A stretch of 64,000 nt of DNA from JBBWZH01 sp035544115 (GCA_963714145.1 OY970235.1:7440001-7504000), one strand, 5' to 3'. Shown: positions 53,350-61,894, counted from the stretch's first letter. A program made the numbers and translations. Notes: generated by a model not told the origin, from the letters alone.

Positions 53350-53502
53350 ATGCGGCGGAGCAGACGATCCCGGCGCCCGATATCGATGCGCGGCACCTTG
53401 ACCGCGGCCGGTGCCCTGGCCATCGGCCTCTGGCTCGGCATCCTCGCCGGCCTGGCCACCCGCCCCCGGCGGCAGCAACCCCCCGAACCCCCGCCGGCCT
53501 GA
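53350..53502 (+). CDS. 50-aa single-pass membrane protein
   Basis: ATG 53350 with GGAGGA upstream starts a 50-codon frame: a basic N-terminus (MRRSRRSRRPISMR), one helix (TLTAAGALAIGLWLGILAGL) and a Pro-rich basic tail (RPRRQQPPEPPPA). The charge pattern suits an inner-membrane orientation with the N-terminus inside. No family recognised. It is divergent from the cyclophilin gene and ends 80 bp before the minisatellite. Confidence 0.6.
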   Translation: MRRSRRSRRPISMRGTLTAAGALAIGLWLGILAGLATRPRRQQPPEPPPA

Positions 53503-53582
53503 CCACAGTCACTCGCCGGGCCCGCGCGCCGGCTGGCCAAGTCCCGGGCCCAGCCCGACCACGGCCAGCCGGCCTCGAGCCC

Positions 53583-53826
53583 GGCCGGGCCACAGGCCAG
53601 CCGGACCACAGGCCAGCCGGACCACAAGCCGGCCGGACCACAAGCCAGCCGGACCACAAGCCAGCCGGACCACAAGCCGGCCGGACCACAGCCGGCCGGA
53701 CCACAAGCCGGCCGGACCACAAGCCGGCCGGACCACAAGCCGGCCGGACCACAAGCCGGCCGGACCACAAGCCGGCCGGACCACAGGCCAGCCGGGGCAC
53801 AAGGCGGCCGGACCACAGGCCGGCCG
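53583..53826. repeat. 16-nt minisatellite, about 15 copies
   Basis: The interval 53503-53828 has no gene. It is a tandem array of GGCCGGACCACAAGCC and one-base variants (AG for GG, one 15-nt copy, one copy with CACA changed to GGGCACA), closing in a degenerate copy at the lipoprotein stop. The high identity of central copies (five identical in a row) suggests recent slippage. Confidence 0.9.
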
Positions 53827-53828
53827 GG

Positions 53829-54407
53829 TCAGAGGCGGGCGACCACGTAGCCGGCGAGTTCGCGGGCCTCCAGCGAGATGCGCTGGTTGATCCGGACCAC
53901 GACCAGGGCCTTGCCCTTGCTCACCGCCAGCATCGCGCCGGTCGGGGTGAGCGCGACCACGCCGCCGTCGCCCACGTTGCTGACCGGGTTCGCGCCGCGG
54001 CCGCCGAGCGTGATCGCCCTGGCCTGCGCGGCCGTCGCGGTGGCCAGCACGCTGATCTGGATGTCGACGGCCTGCTCCCCGTTCGGCCGGTAGAACGAGC
54101 AGCCCGGGTATGGCCTGGTCGGCGTGACCGTGCTGTGGTCGATGTGCTGCCCGACCGTCTCGGCCACCTGCTCGGACGCCAGGTACGGGCAGGTGCCGAC
54201 GACCGGCGAGGGCGGCGTCGTGGTCCGCGGCCGGGTCACCGTCGGGCGGGGCCCTGCCGGGGTGGTCGGCCGGACGGTCGGCACGGCGCTGGTAGCGGTC
54301 GGCGCCGCGACCGCGCCGTCAGTGCTCGCCTGCTGGCAACCGGCGAGGCCGGCCGCGACCAGCCCGGCCACCAGCGCGGCCGCCCGCCGGGGTGGGATCC
54401 GCAACAC
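53829..54407 (-). CDS. DUF2020-type lipoprotein
   Basis: A 192-aa exported lipoprotein with signal helix AAALVAGLVAAGLAGC (lipobox, mature Cys24), a Pro/Thr-rich linker (TPAGPRPTVTRPRTTTPPSP) and a C-terminal domain with CPYLASEQVAETVGQ and PGCSFYRPNGEQAVDIQI, which fits my recollection of the DUF2020 domain. Function unknown; the domain's two Cys may form a disulfide. The 16-nt minisatellite directly follows its stop. Confidence 0.75.
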   Translation of the reverse strand: MLRIPPRRAAALVAGLVAAGLAGCQQASTDGAVAAPTATSAVPTVRPTTPAGPRPTVTRPRTTTPPSPVVGTCPYLASEQVAETVGQHIDHSTVTPTRPYPGCSFYRPNGEQAVDIQISVLATATAAQARAITLGGRGANPVSNVGDGGVVALTPTGAMLAVSKGKALVVVRINQRISLEARELAGYVVARL

Positions 54408-54473
54408 AGCGAACCAGCCTAAGCGGCGCCGGCGTCCGGGCCAGCGCCGGGGGCGCCGATTTCTCGCGGTTGG

Positions 54474-54959
54474 CTACTTCCGTTTCACCCGCTGCCGGCC
54501 GCCGCCCTCGCGCCAGAAGTCGATCACCAGGTGGTCGGCCGGGTCGCCGAGCCCGGTCAGCACGACCTCGGTGATGTCCAGCCGGAACACGTGCGCCGGG
54601 CCGGGTGGGTGCTCGCCACCGGCCAGGTAGGCCTCGGCCTCGGCGGCGTCGGTCACCTCGACCGCGCGGCCGGCCAGCTTCGCGTCACCGGCCCAGCTGG
54701 CCGGGTCTTCCGGCGCGTCGGGCGAGCCGGCGTGCAGCGCGAACCGTGCGTCGCGGCGCAGGTCGAGCGCCTTCCGGGCGTCGGGCATCGACCCCAGCCA
54801 CAACCAGTCGCCGTTGCGGGCAACCTCAATACCGCTGACCCGGGGCGAACCGTCGGCCCGGATCGTCGCCAGCACCTTGTGCTTGTGCTTGGCGAGGATC
54901 GCCCACACCCGCTCCGCCAGATCCGGCTCCGCCGCCGCGATTTCCGTCCAGTTCGCCAT
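54474..54959 (-). CDS. Pyridoxamine 5'-phosphate oxidase-family protein
   Basis: A 161-aa flavin-binding split-barrel protein. The segment KHKHKVLATIRADGSPRVSGIEV and WLWLGSMPDARKALDLRRD is the PNPOx-like core that binds FMN or F420. Such small proteins may act on cofactors or as heme or F420 enzymes; the substrate is unknown. The ATG 54959 (or 54968, MRGMANW) fits the homology start. It lies downstream of the M23 gene and behind a strong hairpin. Confidence 0.82.
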   Translation of the reverse strand: MANWTEIAAAEPDLAERVWAILAKHKHKVLATIRADGSPRVSGIEVARNGDWLWLGSMPDARKALDLRRDARFALHAGSPDAPEDPASWAGDAKLAGRAVEVTDAAEAEAYLAGGEHPPGPAHVFRLDITEVVLTGLGDPADHLVIDFWREGGGRQRVKRK

Positions 54960-54992
54960 GCCGCGCATGCTGCCGGACGGCACCGACAGAAA

Positions 54993-55027
54993 CCGGCCCC
55001 GGTCACGCGCAGCGCGACCGGGGCCGG
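54993..55027 (-). terminator. Terminator of the M23 peptidase gene
   Basis: A 12-bp stem CCGGCCCCGGTC (54993-55004) with GACCGGGGCCGG (55016-55027), loop 11 nt, 17 bp after the M23 peptidase stop on the minus strand. Confidence 0.6.
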
Positions 55028-55044
55028 AGCACAGCCCGATCCGA

Positions 55045-55983
55045 TCAGTTGGTGCAGCCCGAGGTCGGCAGGCTGCCCGGGCTCGGCACCGAGGCGCCGT
55101 CGTAGAGCGCCAGCAGCATCCGCTGCGGGCACCGCAGCGAGCCGCTGACCCGGATCTGCAGGTGCAGGTGTGGCCCGGTGGCGTTCCCGGTCGCGCCGGT
55201 GTCGGCGATGAACTGGCCGGGCGAGACCGACGCGCCACTGCTGACGTGCCGGGCGCTCAGGTGGCAGTACGTGTACTGGGCGCCGTCGCGGCCGGCGAGG
55301 ATGATCCCGATGCCGCAGTCGCCGCCGGCGAACGAGACCGTCCCGCTGGTGATCGCGAAGGCGTCGGTGCCGGTGCCGACCGGCAGGTCGATCGCCGGGT
55401 AGTCGTGGTGCGGGTCGTCGTACTCGGACCGGGGCAGCGCGCCGTGCGGCAGCGGCAGCCGGTAGCTGCCGGTACCGCCGCCACCGCCGCTGCCGCTGGC
55501 CAGCGAGGACCAGGTGTTCGGGCCGATGACGCCGTCCACCGCCAGGCCGTGGCTGGACTGGAACGACCGGGCCGCGCTGTTCGTGGCCGGCCCGAAGTCA
55601 CCGTCCACCGAGAGACCGAAGCCGTACTTGTTCAGCAGCCGCTGCGCGCCCTTCACGGCCTCGCTCTTGCTGCCCTGCTGCACCTGGATGATCAGCTTCG
55701 GCCAGGTCAGCGGGCCGACCTCGCCATCGGCGCTGAGCCCGTTGGCGGCCTGGAAGGACTTGACCTTGGCCTCGGTGTTCGGGCCGAACTCGCCGTCGGC
55801 GGTGGTGGCGTAGCCGCGGGCGGTGAGCAGGTGCTGGACGGCGTAGACGTTGGCGCCGGTCTGGCCGCGGCTGACATTCGGCCAGGTCGCCGCGGACGCG
55901 TTGGGAGTTCGGATGGTGATGCCGACAGCGACCGCCGACGCGACGGTCGCTATGGCTACGAGCACGAGCAGGGCCCGTCTCAT
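55045..55983 (-). CDS. Secreted M23 peptidase with two peptidoglycan-binding domains
   Basis: A 312-aa secreted protein: signal peptide (RALLVLVAIATVASAVAVGIT, cleavage near ASA), two PG_binding_1 repeats (GANVYAVQHLLTARGYATTA, SEAVKGAQRLLNKYGFGLSV), then a LytM/M23 domain with HHDYPAIDLPVGTGTDAF and HLSARHVSSGASVSPGQF and GNATGPHLHLQIRV, which carry the His/Asp zinc ligands. It should cleave peptide cross-bridges of peptidoglycan. Start ATG 55983 has CTGGAGG upstream. A terminator follows. It diverges from the NlpC/P60 gene. Confidence 0.92.
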   Translation of the reverse strand: MRRALLVLVAIATVASAVAVGITIRTPNASAATWPNVSRGQTGANVYAVQHLLTARGYATTADGEFGPNTEAKVKSFQAANGLSADGEVGPLTWPKLIIQVQQGSKSEAVKGAQRLLNKYGFGLSVDGDFGPATNSAARSFQSSHGLAVDGVIGPNTWSSLASGSGGGGGTGSYRLPLPHGALPRSEYDDPHHDYPAIDLPVGTGTDAFAITSGTVSFAGGDCGIGIILAGRDGAQYTYCHLSARHVSSGASVSPGQFIADTGATGNATGPHLHLQIRVSGSLRCPQRMLLALYDGASVPSPGSLPTSGCTN

Positions 55984-56232
55984 GCGGATACCTCCAGGAA
56001 GCACGAGCCGCGACCCTCCCCCTACGGACGCAACCGTGCGATGTGGACAGTTCGGGCGCACCGGAGCGAACGGGAGACTACGGGCGCCGGTGCAGTCCGT
56101 CCACAGAGGACAACCGGAGTGTTATGCAGGTTCGTCGGGAATGATGCAATCGGGTGACTTCACGGCATCTGCTCTTGTATTCCAGGCGGTACGGGCGCAG
56201 CGTGTCGGGCGCTCATGACCTTGGGGGGAGCA

Positions 56233-57177
56233 ATGGTCGTTCCGCCGAACTCCGGAGGCTTGATGCACCCGTCCGTACCATCCGAACCCCGGACGCGCCG
56301 CGGCTCACGGGCCGTGCTGACCGCTGTCCTGGTGCTTGCCACGGCCGTCCTGGGCGTCGCCTTCGTCGGCGGCACCGCCGGTGCGGCCAGCAGCGACACG
56401 ATGCTGATCCAGCGCGACCTGAACGGGCTCGGCTACAACGCCGGCACCGTCGACGGCGTGCAGGGTCCGCAGACCACCGCCGCGGTCAAGGCGTTCCAGC
56501 GTGATACCGCGATCACCGTCGACGGCGTCGTCGGGCCGACCACGACCAGCGCGGTCAAGGGCAAGGTCGGCCAGGTCCAGCAGGTCGCCGGCAGCTCGCC
56601 GGACGGCGACTTCGGCCCCAACACCACCGCCGCGGTGAAGGCCTGGCAGACCGCGCACGGCCTGACCTCGGACGGCATCGCGGCGACCAACACGATGGCC
56701 GCGATGCGGATCACCCGCGTGGTCGTCACCGGCGGCACCTCGGCCGCGAAGATCGAACGGGTCATCGCGGTCGCCAACACCCAGATCGGTAAGGGCATCA
56801 CGTACGCCTGGGACGGTGGCAACCGGTTCGGCCCGACCTACGGGGTCTGCTGCAGCCCGGCCGGCTTCGACGACCGCGGCCGGTTCGGCTACGACTGCTC
56901 GGGCCTGATGCAGTACATCTTCTGGCAGGGCACCGGCGTGGACGTGGGCGACTGGAGCGGCGCCCAGTACGGCAAGGCCACCCGGGTCCCGGTCGCCCAG
57001 CGGCAGCGCGGCGACATGTTGTTCTGGGGCGACGGCACCAGCACCACCCACGTCGCGCTCTACCTGGGCGGCGGCCAGATGATCGAGGCCGACTCGCCGC
57101 GCAACTCCACCAGCGTGCACCAGACCGCGGTCCGCACCAGCGGCCTGATGCCGTCCGCCGTCCGCATCTTCAGCTGA
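56233..57177 (+). CDS. Secreted NlpC/P60 hydrolase with peptidoglycan-binding domains
   Basis: About 314 aa. A signal helix (AVLTAVLVLATAVLGVAFVG) with cleavage near AGA precedes two PG_binding repeats (MLIQRDLNGLGYNAGTVDG, DGDFGPNTTAAVKAWQ), then an NlpC/P60 domain with catalytic Cys in GYDCSGLMQYIFW and His in STTHVALYLGGGQM. It hydrolyses peptidoglycan stem peptides, a typical role in cell separation. ATG 56233 has GGGGGGAGCA upstream; ATG 56263 is also possible. Between it and the M23 gene are 249 bp without a gene or a riboswitch that I can recognise. Confidence 0.92.
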   Translation: MVVPPNSGGLMHPSVPSEPRTRRGSRAVLTAVLVLATAVLGVAFVGGTAGAASSDTMLIQRDLNGLGYNAGTVDGVQGPQTTAAVKAFQRDTAITVDGVVGPTTTSAVKGKVGQVQQVAGSSPDGDFGPNTTAAVKAWQTAHGLTSDGIAATNTMAAMRITRVVVTGGTSAAKIERVIAVANTQIGKGITYAWDGGNRFGPTYGVCCSPAGFDDRGRFGYDCSGLMQYIFWQGTGVDVGDWSGAQYGKATRVPVAQRQRGDMLFWGDGTSTTHVALYLGGGQMIEADSPRNSTSVHQTAVRTSGLMPSAVRIFS

Positions 57178-57189
57178 CCGCCCCATCTC

Positions 57190-57220
57190 CGGCCGGGTCC
57201 ACCCAGGGTGGGCCCGGCCG
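57190..57220. terminator. Terminator between NlpC/P60 and DUF4143 genes
   Basis: CGGCCGGGTCCACCC (57190-57204) and GGGTGGGCCCGGCCG (57206-57220) pair over 15 bp with one G-U wobble, located between convergent genes. Confidence 0.6.
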
Positions 57221-57249
57221 CCTCACGTCCTGGACATCCAGGTGCGACC

Positions 57250-58518
57250 TCACGGTGCCAACTGCCAGAGGGCCTCGATCGGCATCGCCCGCAGCCGATC
57301 ACCGAACGGCAGCGTCTGCCGGCCGGTGTAGAGCACATAGCCGGCCACGAACCGCGAGCCGACGCGGCTGGCCAGGTGGCGCAGGCCGGCCAGGTCCTCG
57401 GTCCGGATCGTCGCGCCGGCCTTCACCTCGACGCCGACGATGCGGCCGTCGGCTGTCTCCAGGACCGCGTCCACCTCGACGCCGTCCCTGGTCCGGTAGT
57501 GGTGGAGGCGGGCCCGCTGCTCGTTCCAGCTGAGCTGCCGGGCGAGCTCAGCGAGTACGAAGTTCTCCACCATCGGCCCGGCGGCACCGCCCGGTTCGCC
57601 GAGCCGGACCGCGTCCTGGCCGAGCAGGTGGCAGGCAACCCCGCTGTCCACGTACGCCAGCTTCGGGGTGCCGATCGCGCGCTGGGTCGATCCGGCCGAC
57701 CAGGCCGGCACCTCCTTGATGAGGAACACCGCGGCGAGCAGCTCCAGGTAGCGGGTCAGCGTCGTCCGCGGGATGCCGGACCGGGCGGCCAGCACGGCCG
57801 GCACCAGCAGACCGCCGGACCGGCCCGCCAGCAGCGCCAGCAGCCTGCGCAGCTCGCCCCGCCGTTCGATCAGGGCGAGCTCCGAGACGTCCCGCTCGAT
57901 CAGCGTCGACAGGTACGAGTCGAAGAACGCCACCCGCCGGCGTGGCGGCCGCCGGACCGCCTCCGGGTACCCGCCACGAACGACCCGGTCCAGGTAGTCC
58001 CGCCGGTTGAGCTCGGACCGGAATTCCAGCGCCGGACCATGCGCGAAGGCAGCGTCCACGAACCGGTCCGGGCCGCCATCGATCTCCCCCTGTGAGAAGG
58101 GCCAGAGCTCGAAGATCTCCATCCGGCCCGGCAGCGCGTCCGGCAGGTCACGCAACGCGAGAATGCGGGCGGACGCGGTGAGCAGGAAGCGGCCCGGCCG
58201 CGGGTCGGAGTCGACCACGACCTTGATCGCCCGGAACAGCTCCGGCGCGAGCTGGATCTCGTCGATGACCATCAGCCCGTCATGCTCGACGAAGCCGGCC
58301 GGATCGTCCCGCGCCGCCCGCAGTGTGGCCGGGTCGTCCAGCAGCCGGATCGCCGGTTGGACGGCCGCCGCCGCGGCGAGCTTCGCCAGCGTGCTCTTAC
58401 CCACCTGGCGCGCCCCGTTGATGGACACCACCCGGGTATCCGTCAACGCCTCGGCGACCTGGGCCTCCGCCCGCCGAACAACCAGCTCAACCCGTCCAGC
58501 CACGCCTCCATTGTCCAC
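57250..58518 (-). CDS. DUF4143 AAA-type ATPase
   Basis: A 422-aa ATP-binding protein of the AAA_14/DUF4143 type. Walker A is INGARQVGKSTLAK, Walker B is DGLMVIDEIQLAP and sensor 1 LLTASARIL. The C-terminal half carries DUF4143 with LSTLIERDVSEL and ends in a nuclease-like core KVEVDAVLE...GVEVKAGATI. These mobile-looking ATPases occur in many genomes, role unknown. The GTG start lies in a 7-bp inverted repeat (58512-58529), which may be an operator; GTG 58503 is another start. Confidence 0.8.
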   Translation of the reverse strand: MDNGGVAGRVELVVRRAEAQVAEALTDTRVVSINGARQVGKSTLAKLAAAAAVQPAIRLLDDPATLRAARDDPAGFVEHDGLMVIDEIQLAPELFRAIKVVVDSDPRPGRFLLTASARILALRDLPDALPGRMEIFELWPFSQGEIDGGPDRFVDAAFAHGPALEFRSELNRRDYLDRVVRGGYPEAVRRPPRRRVAFFDSYLSTLIERDVSELALIERRGELRRLLALLAGRSGGLLVPAVLAARSGIPRTTLTRYLELLAAVFLIKEVPAWSAGSTQRAIGTPKLAYVDSGVACHLLGQDAVRLGEPGGAAGPMVENFVLAELARQLSWNEQRARLHHYRTRDGVEVDAVLETADGRIVGVEVKAGATIRTEDLAGLRHLASRVGSRFVAGYVLYTGRQTLPFGDRLRAMPIEALWQLAP

Positions 58519-58529
58519 CTGAGTGGACA
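58512..58529. promoter_or_regulatory. Inverted repeat over the DUF4143 gene start
   Basis: TGTCCAC-CTGA-GTGGACA, a perfect 7-bp inverted repeat with a 4-nt centre at the start codon of the ATPase gene. The position suits an autoregulatory operator, or the edge of a mobile element. Confidence 0.4.
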
Positions 58530-58584
58530 GTTAGCCGCTACCTCCGTGGGCATCTAGCCGCATGATCCATGGGCACTTAGCCGC
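58523..58584 (+). repeat. Three 16-mer direct repeats at 23-bp spacing
   Basis: GTGGACAGTTAGCCGC (58523), GTGGGCATCTAGCCGC (58546) and ATGGGCACTTAGCCGC (58569) share RTGGRCAnnTAGCCGC and repeat every 23 bp. This resembles the multiple repeats at IS21-type ends. No transposase is found within the window. The remaining 58585-58720 is GC-rich without a gene. Confidence 0.55.
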
Positions 58585-58720
58585 CCGCGGAGGCGACCAG
58601 GTCGGCCACTTCCCGGTCGCCGCCGGCGCCGACCGACCGCTCGTGCGGCCCGGCCCTGCGCCGGGCCGGGGCGGGCCGGGCCGGGCCGGCGCCGTCCGCG
58701 GGCGTACCTGGCCGGGGCCG

Positions 58721-60706
58721 TCACCGGTCGATCTCGGCGGTGTCGCGCAACACCGGATACGCCAGCGCGGCCCGGATGTGCTGGGTCAGCGTGACGGCGG
58801 TGTACGGCTTGTCGAGGTGGCCGATGGTGCGCCCAGGCGGGCCGATCTGGCCGACCACTCCATGGGTGTACCCGGAAGTGAACAGCACCGGCAGGTGTGG
58901 GTAGCGGTCGGCAAGGCGCTCGGCGAGCTGGACACCGTTCATCCCCGGCATGATCACGTCGGTGAGGACCAGGTCCACCCCCTGGCAGCGGTCCATTGCC
59001 AGGGCCTCGTCGCCGTCCCGGGCGGGCACGACGGTGTAGCCGGCGCCCCGCAGTATCTGCTCGCTCAGCGCGCGTACCGCGTCGTCGTCCTCGACCAGCA
59101 AGATCGTTTCATTGCCGCGGGCCACGCCGATACCCGGTCCGGGCCGCACGGTCTCGTCGTCGCCGCCGAGTACCGCCTGCCATGGAATGGAGACCTTGAT
59201 CGTGGTGCCCACACCGACCTCCGAGTAGACGGCGATGTGACCGCCAGCCTGCTGGACGATGCCGTAGACGGTGGACAGGCCGAGGCCGGTGCCCTTGCCG
59301 CGCTCCTTCGTCGTGAAGAACGGTTCGAACAGCCGGGTCTTGACCTCGTCGGTCATGCCTTCGCCGGTGTCGGACACGGTCAGGACGCCGTACCGACCGG
59401 GTCCGAGCTCGAGATAGCGCTGGGCCTCCGCGCCGCTCAGCTCGATCGAGCCTGTCTCGATCATCAGCTGGCCGCCCGCTGGCATCGCGTCTCGCCCGTT
59501 CACCACGAGGTTGACAAGCACCTGCTCCAGCAGGCCCCGGTCGGCACTGACACACACCGGCTCCGCGGCCGGTGTGAACGTCAGCCGGACGTCTTCGCGG
59601 ATCAGCCGCTGCAGCATGCCCTCGACGCAGCTGACGACCTCGCTGAGGTCCAGGCTCTGTGGCCGGACGACCCGCGTGCTGGAGAACATCAGCAGCTGCC
59701 GGATCAGCGTGGCCGCCCGCTCCGTGGCCGCCCTGATCTGCTCGGTGTAGCGCCGTTCCGGGCCCGGTCCGTCCGGACCCTCCAGGAGCATCGCCGCGTA
59801 GCCGTCGATGACCGTCAGCAGGTTGTTGAAGTCGTGCGCGACGCCGCCGGCCAACTGGCCGACCGCTTCGAGCTTCTGCGCCTGCCTGAGCTGCCCTTCC
59901 AGCCGCCGCTGGTCGCTGATGTCGGTCGTCATGGACAGCATGCCGGCCGGCGCGCCGTCGGGATCCGTCAGCGGCGTGATCGAGGACGCGACGAACACGT
60001 CGTGGCCGTCGCGGTGCCGCAACCGAAAGCGCTGCCGCCTCCCGACGCCGACCCCGGCGGCGTGGCGGCGGTGGTGGTCCGCCGAGCCGCCACCGGCCCC
60101 CGCGGGCCCGGTCATGGCCGCCGCCAGTTGCCCGACGGTCTCGTCGACCGTGTCGACAGTGGCGACGTCCCCGATCAGATCCGCGACCAACTGGCCGACG
60201 ATCGTCCCGTCGAACGGACAACCGACCAGCTCAGCCCACTGCCGGTTCGCGTACGTCACCCGACCGTCGACGTCGGTCATGAGGACGCCCTCGCTGGTCG
60301 TCTCGATGATGCGCCGGTGGTGTTCCTCGCTGTGCCGCAACGCGCGCTCGCGCTCGTCTCCGCTGTGCCGCAGCGCACTCAGATGCCGGGCGAGGGCGAG
60401 GCTGACCGCCGTGACCGCCGCGATGCCGCCGAGAAAGAGCGCTTGCTCCCGACTCCACCAGAGCCGATCCGGCCAGCTCAACAGCAAGCTCAGGACGGCG
60501 ACGTAGGCACCCACCGCGGCGACCGCGCGGGCGTTGCCGGCGACCGCGGTCAGGCACGGCCCGACGGTGAGCAGGCCGATCAGCACCACCCCGGATCCGG
60601 CGACCAGGTCGTATCCGGCGATCAGGGTCACCACGGCGACAGCGAGCGCTACCGCCCGCCCCCGTGACAAACCCCCGGGGGCAGCGAGCCACGACGATCC
60701 GCTCAC
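58721..60706 (-). CDS. Hybrid PAS histidine kinase with C-terminal receiver
   Basis: A 661-aa membrane sensor kinase. Four or so N-terminal helices (AVALAVAVVTLIAGYDLVAG to FLGGIAAVTAVSLALARHL) are followed by a PAS domain (HRRIIETTSEGVLMTDVDGR), a HisKA domain with LAGGVAHDFNNLL (phospho-His), the HATPase (N box NLVVNGRDAMP, G boxes DTGEGM and GKGTGLGLSTV) and a receiver domain with phospho-acceptor Asp in VDLVLTDVIMPGMNG. The output route after the receiver is unknown. No partner regulator is nearby. Confidence 0.93.
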   Translation of the reverse strand: MSGSSWLAAPGGLSRGRAVALAVAVVTLIAGYDLVAGSGVVLIGLLTVGPCLTAVAGNARAVAAVGAYVAVLSLLLSWPDRLWWSREQALFLGGIAAVTAVSLALARHLSALRHSGDERERALRHSEEHHRRIIETTSEGVLMTDVDGRVTYANRQWAELVGCPFDGTIVGQLVADLIGDVATVDTVDETVGQLAAAMTGPAGAGGGSADHHRRHAAGVGVGRRQRFRLRHRDGHDVFVASSITPLTDPDGAPAGMLSMTTDISDQRRLEGQLRQAQKLEAVGQLAGGVAHDFNNLLTVIDGYAAMLLEGPDGPGPERRYTEQIRAATERAATLIRQLLMFSSTRVVRPQSLDLSEVVSCVEGMLQRLIREDVRLTFTPAAEPVCVSADRGLLEQVLVNLVVNGRDAMPAGGQLMIETGSIELSGAEAQRYLELGPGRYGVLTVSDTGEGMTDEVKTRLFEPFFTTKERGKGTGLGLSTVYGIVQQAGGHIAVYSEVGVGTTIKVSIPWQAVLGGDDETVRPGPGIGVARGNETILLVEDDDAVRALSEQILRGAGYTVVPARDGDEALAMDRCQGVDLVLTDVIMPGMNGVQLAERLADRYPHLPVLFTSGYTHGVVGQIGPPGRTIGHLDKPYTAVTLTQHIRAALAYPVLRDTAEIDR

Positions 60707-60829
60707 GGCTGCCGCCCCTCCAGAGTCATCAACTGACTCTGTGTTATCTCCGGCTACTCTACGCTAAAGCCTCCTCCCCGGCGGCGGCGTCCTGCGCCGC
60801 CGCCGGCCGCACCTGTGGGTCTACTTCGA

Positions 60830-61168
60830 TCAGACGGTCGGGTCGGGCAGGATCTCCCGGACCTCCTGCGCACAGCGGCACGCGGCGGCGAGCTTGGCAG
60901 CCCACTTCAGCGCGTCCGCGCGCGTGGGCACGTCCACGACCGAGAACCCGCCGATGACCTCCTTGGTCTCCGGGTACGGCCCGTCGGTGACCATCCCGTC
61001 GGTGCCCACGATGCTGGCCCGCTGGCTTTCCAGTCCGGCTCCGTACACCCACACGCCGGCGTCCTCGGCCTCCCGGACCACCTCGAGCGCGGCCTTGGCC
61101 ACGTCCGGCAGATCCTCCGCGGGGAAGCGCATCGCGCCGTCATCGAACGAAATCAGGTACCGCGGCAT
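60830..61168 (-). CDS. YCII-related protein
   Basis: A 112-aa YciI-like ferredoxin-fold protein. It opens MPRYLISFDDGAMRFPAEDL, and includes VTDGPYPETKEVIGGFSVVDV, typical of the DGPF/YCII family found with ECF sigma factors; the role is unknown. ATG 61168 is set by homology; the frame extends upstream through repeat DNA. No ECF sigma gene lies beside it here. Confidence 0.85.
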   Translation of the reverse strand: MPRYLISFDDGAMRFPAEDLPDVAKAALEVVREAEDAGVWVYGAGLESQRASIVGTDGMVTDGPYPETKEVIGGFSVVDVPTRADALKWAAKLAAACRCAQEVREILPDPTV

Positions 61169-61319
61169 CGCGCATTGCTCCTTCGTCCCCGGCAGCCCTC
61201 TCCGGCCGCCTCTCCCCTGCTCTACGAACGCCCAGCTCCGATTCCGACACCCCACCCCAGAAATTTCACCCGCGCCGCGGCTGCTCTCGGCGCCCCAGGG
61301 CCTCATCCCCCGCAGCCAA

Positions 61320-61629
61320 CATGACGGACGCCAAGGCGAGCGCCCTCCGCGAGCAGGGCACACCCAAGTCCGCAAAGCGGACGCCGCAGCATGCGAACCG
61401 CCACCGGCCGCACCGCGGGGTCCGCGGGGCTCGGCCCCCGCGGCCAACATGACGGACGCCAAGGCGAGCGTCCTCCGCGAGCAGAGCGCACCCAAGTCCG
61501 CGAAGCGGACGCTGCACCATGCCGACCACCACCGGCCGCACCGCAGGGTTCCAGGGGGCTCGGCCCCCTGGGCCAGCATGAAGCGAACCAGGCTCGAGCG
61601 TTCCGCGAGCAGAGCTCACCCTGAGCGTG
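61320..61629 (-). repeat. Hairpin repeat array 3' of tRNA-Ala
   Basis: The 460-bp gap 61169-61629 has no gene. From 61320 it holds two copies of a 126-bp unit and a truncated third abutting the tRNA. Each unit carries ACATGACGGACGCCAAGGCG, CTCCGCGAGCAG and a GC hairpin: GGGGC-TCG-GCCCC core in the first, CCAGGGGGC/GCCCCCTGG (near 61551-61571) in the second. The stem bases change together between copies. The family is the same as at 34.0-34.7 kb. Confidence 0.75.
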
Positions 61630-61702
61630 TGGAGACGGGGGGACTCGAACCCCCAACCCCCGCCTTGCAAAGGCGGTGCTCTGCCAGTTGAGCTACGTCC
61701 CC
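61630..61702 (-). tRNA. tRNA-Ala (anticodon TGC)
   Basis: 73 nt on the minus strand. Acceptor GGGGACG with CGTCTCC and discriminator A; D arm GCTCAACTGGCAGAGC; anticodon stem CCGCC/GGCGG around TTTGCAA, anticodon TGC; T loop GTTCGAGTC. CCA is not encoded. It lies in the gyrA-side tRNA-Ile/tRNA-Ala pair usual for actinobacteria. Confidence 0.97.
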
Positions 61703-61765
61703 GACCGGTCGCCGGCCACGGCGGTTGCCGCGGCCGGCGATGGGTGGCTGGGTCGGCCGGCGCGG

Positions 61766-61894
61766 TTAGCGCAGGTCGGGCGAGGAGGTGGCCTCGTGCC
61801 ACAGGTCGGACTCGGCGCGGGCGTTCCGGCGCTTGCGCGCGAACAGCAAGCCACCCGCGACAGCGGCGAGCAGCACCAGCAACTTCTTCGGCAC
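61766..61894 (-). CDS. DLW-39 family micropeptide
   Basis: A 42-aa peptide: hydrophobic start KKLLVLLAAVAGGLLFARKR, then RNARAESDLWHEATSSPDLR with the DLW motif naming the family (about 39 aa in Streptomyces). The GTG at 61894 begins the VPKKLLVLLA sequence. It sits between tRNA-Ile and tRNA-Ala near gyrA, as in other actinobacteria. Single-pass membrane peptide, function unknown. Confidence 0.9.
   Translation of the reverse strand: MPKKLLVLLAAVAGGLLFARKRRNARAESDLWHEATSSPDLR

Noticed and set aside
55984..56232. c-di-AMP (ydaO) riboswitch before the cell-wall hydrolases
   Set aside because: No conserved ydaO core or matching stem could be found in either strand.
58562..60667. 701-aa plus-strand ORF over the histidine kinase
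   Set aside because: Composition and position mark it as a shadow of the minus-strand kinase, which has all expected motifs.
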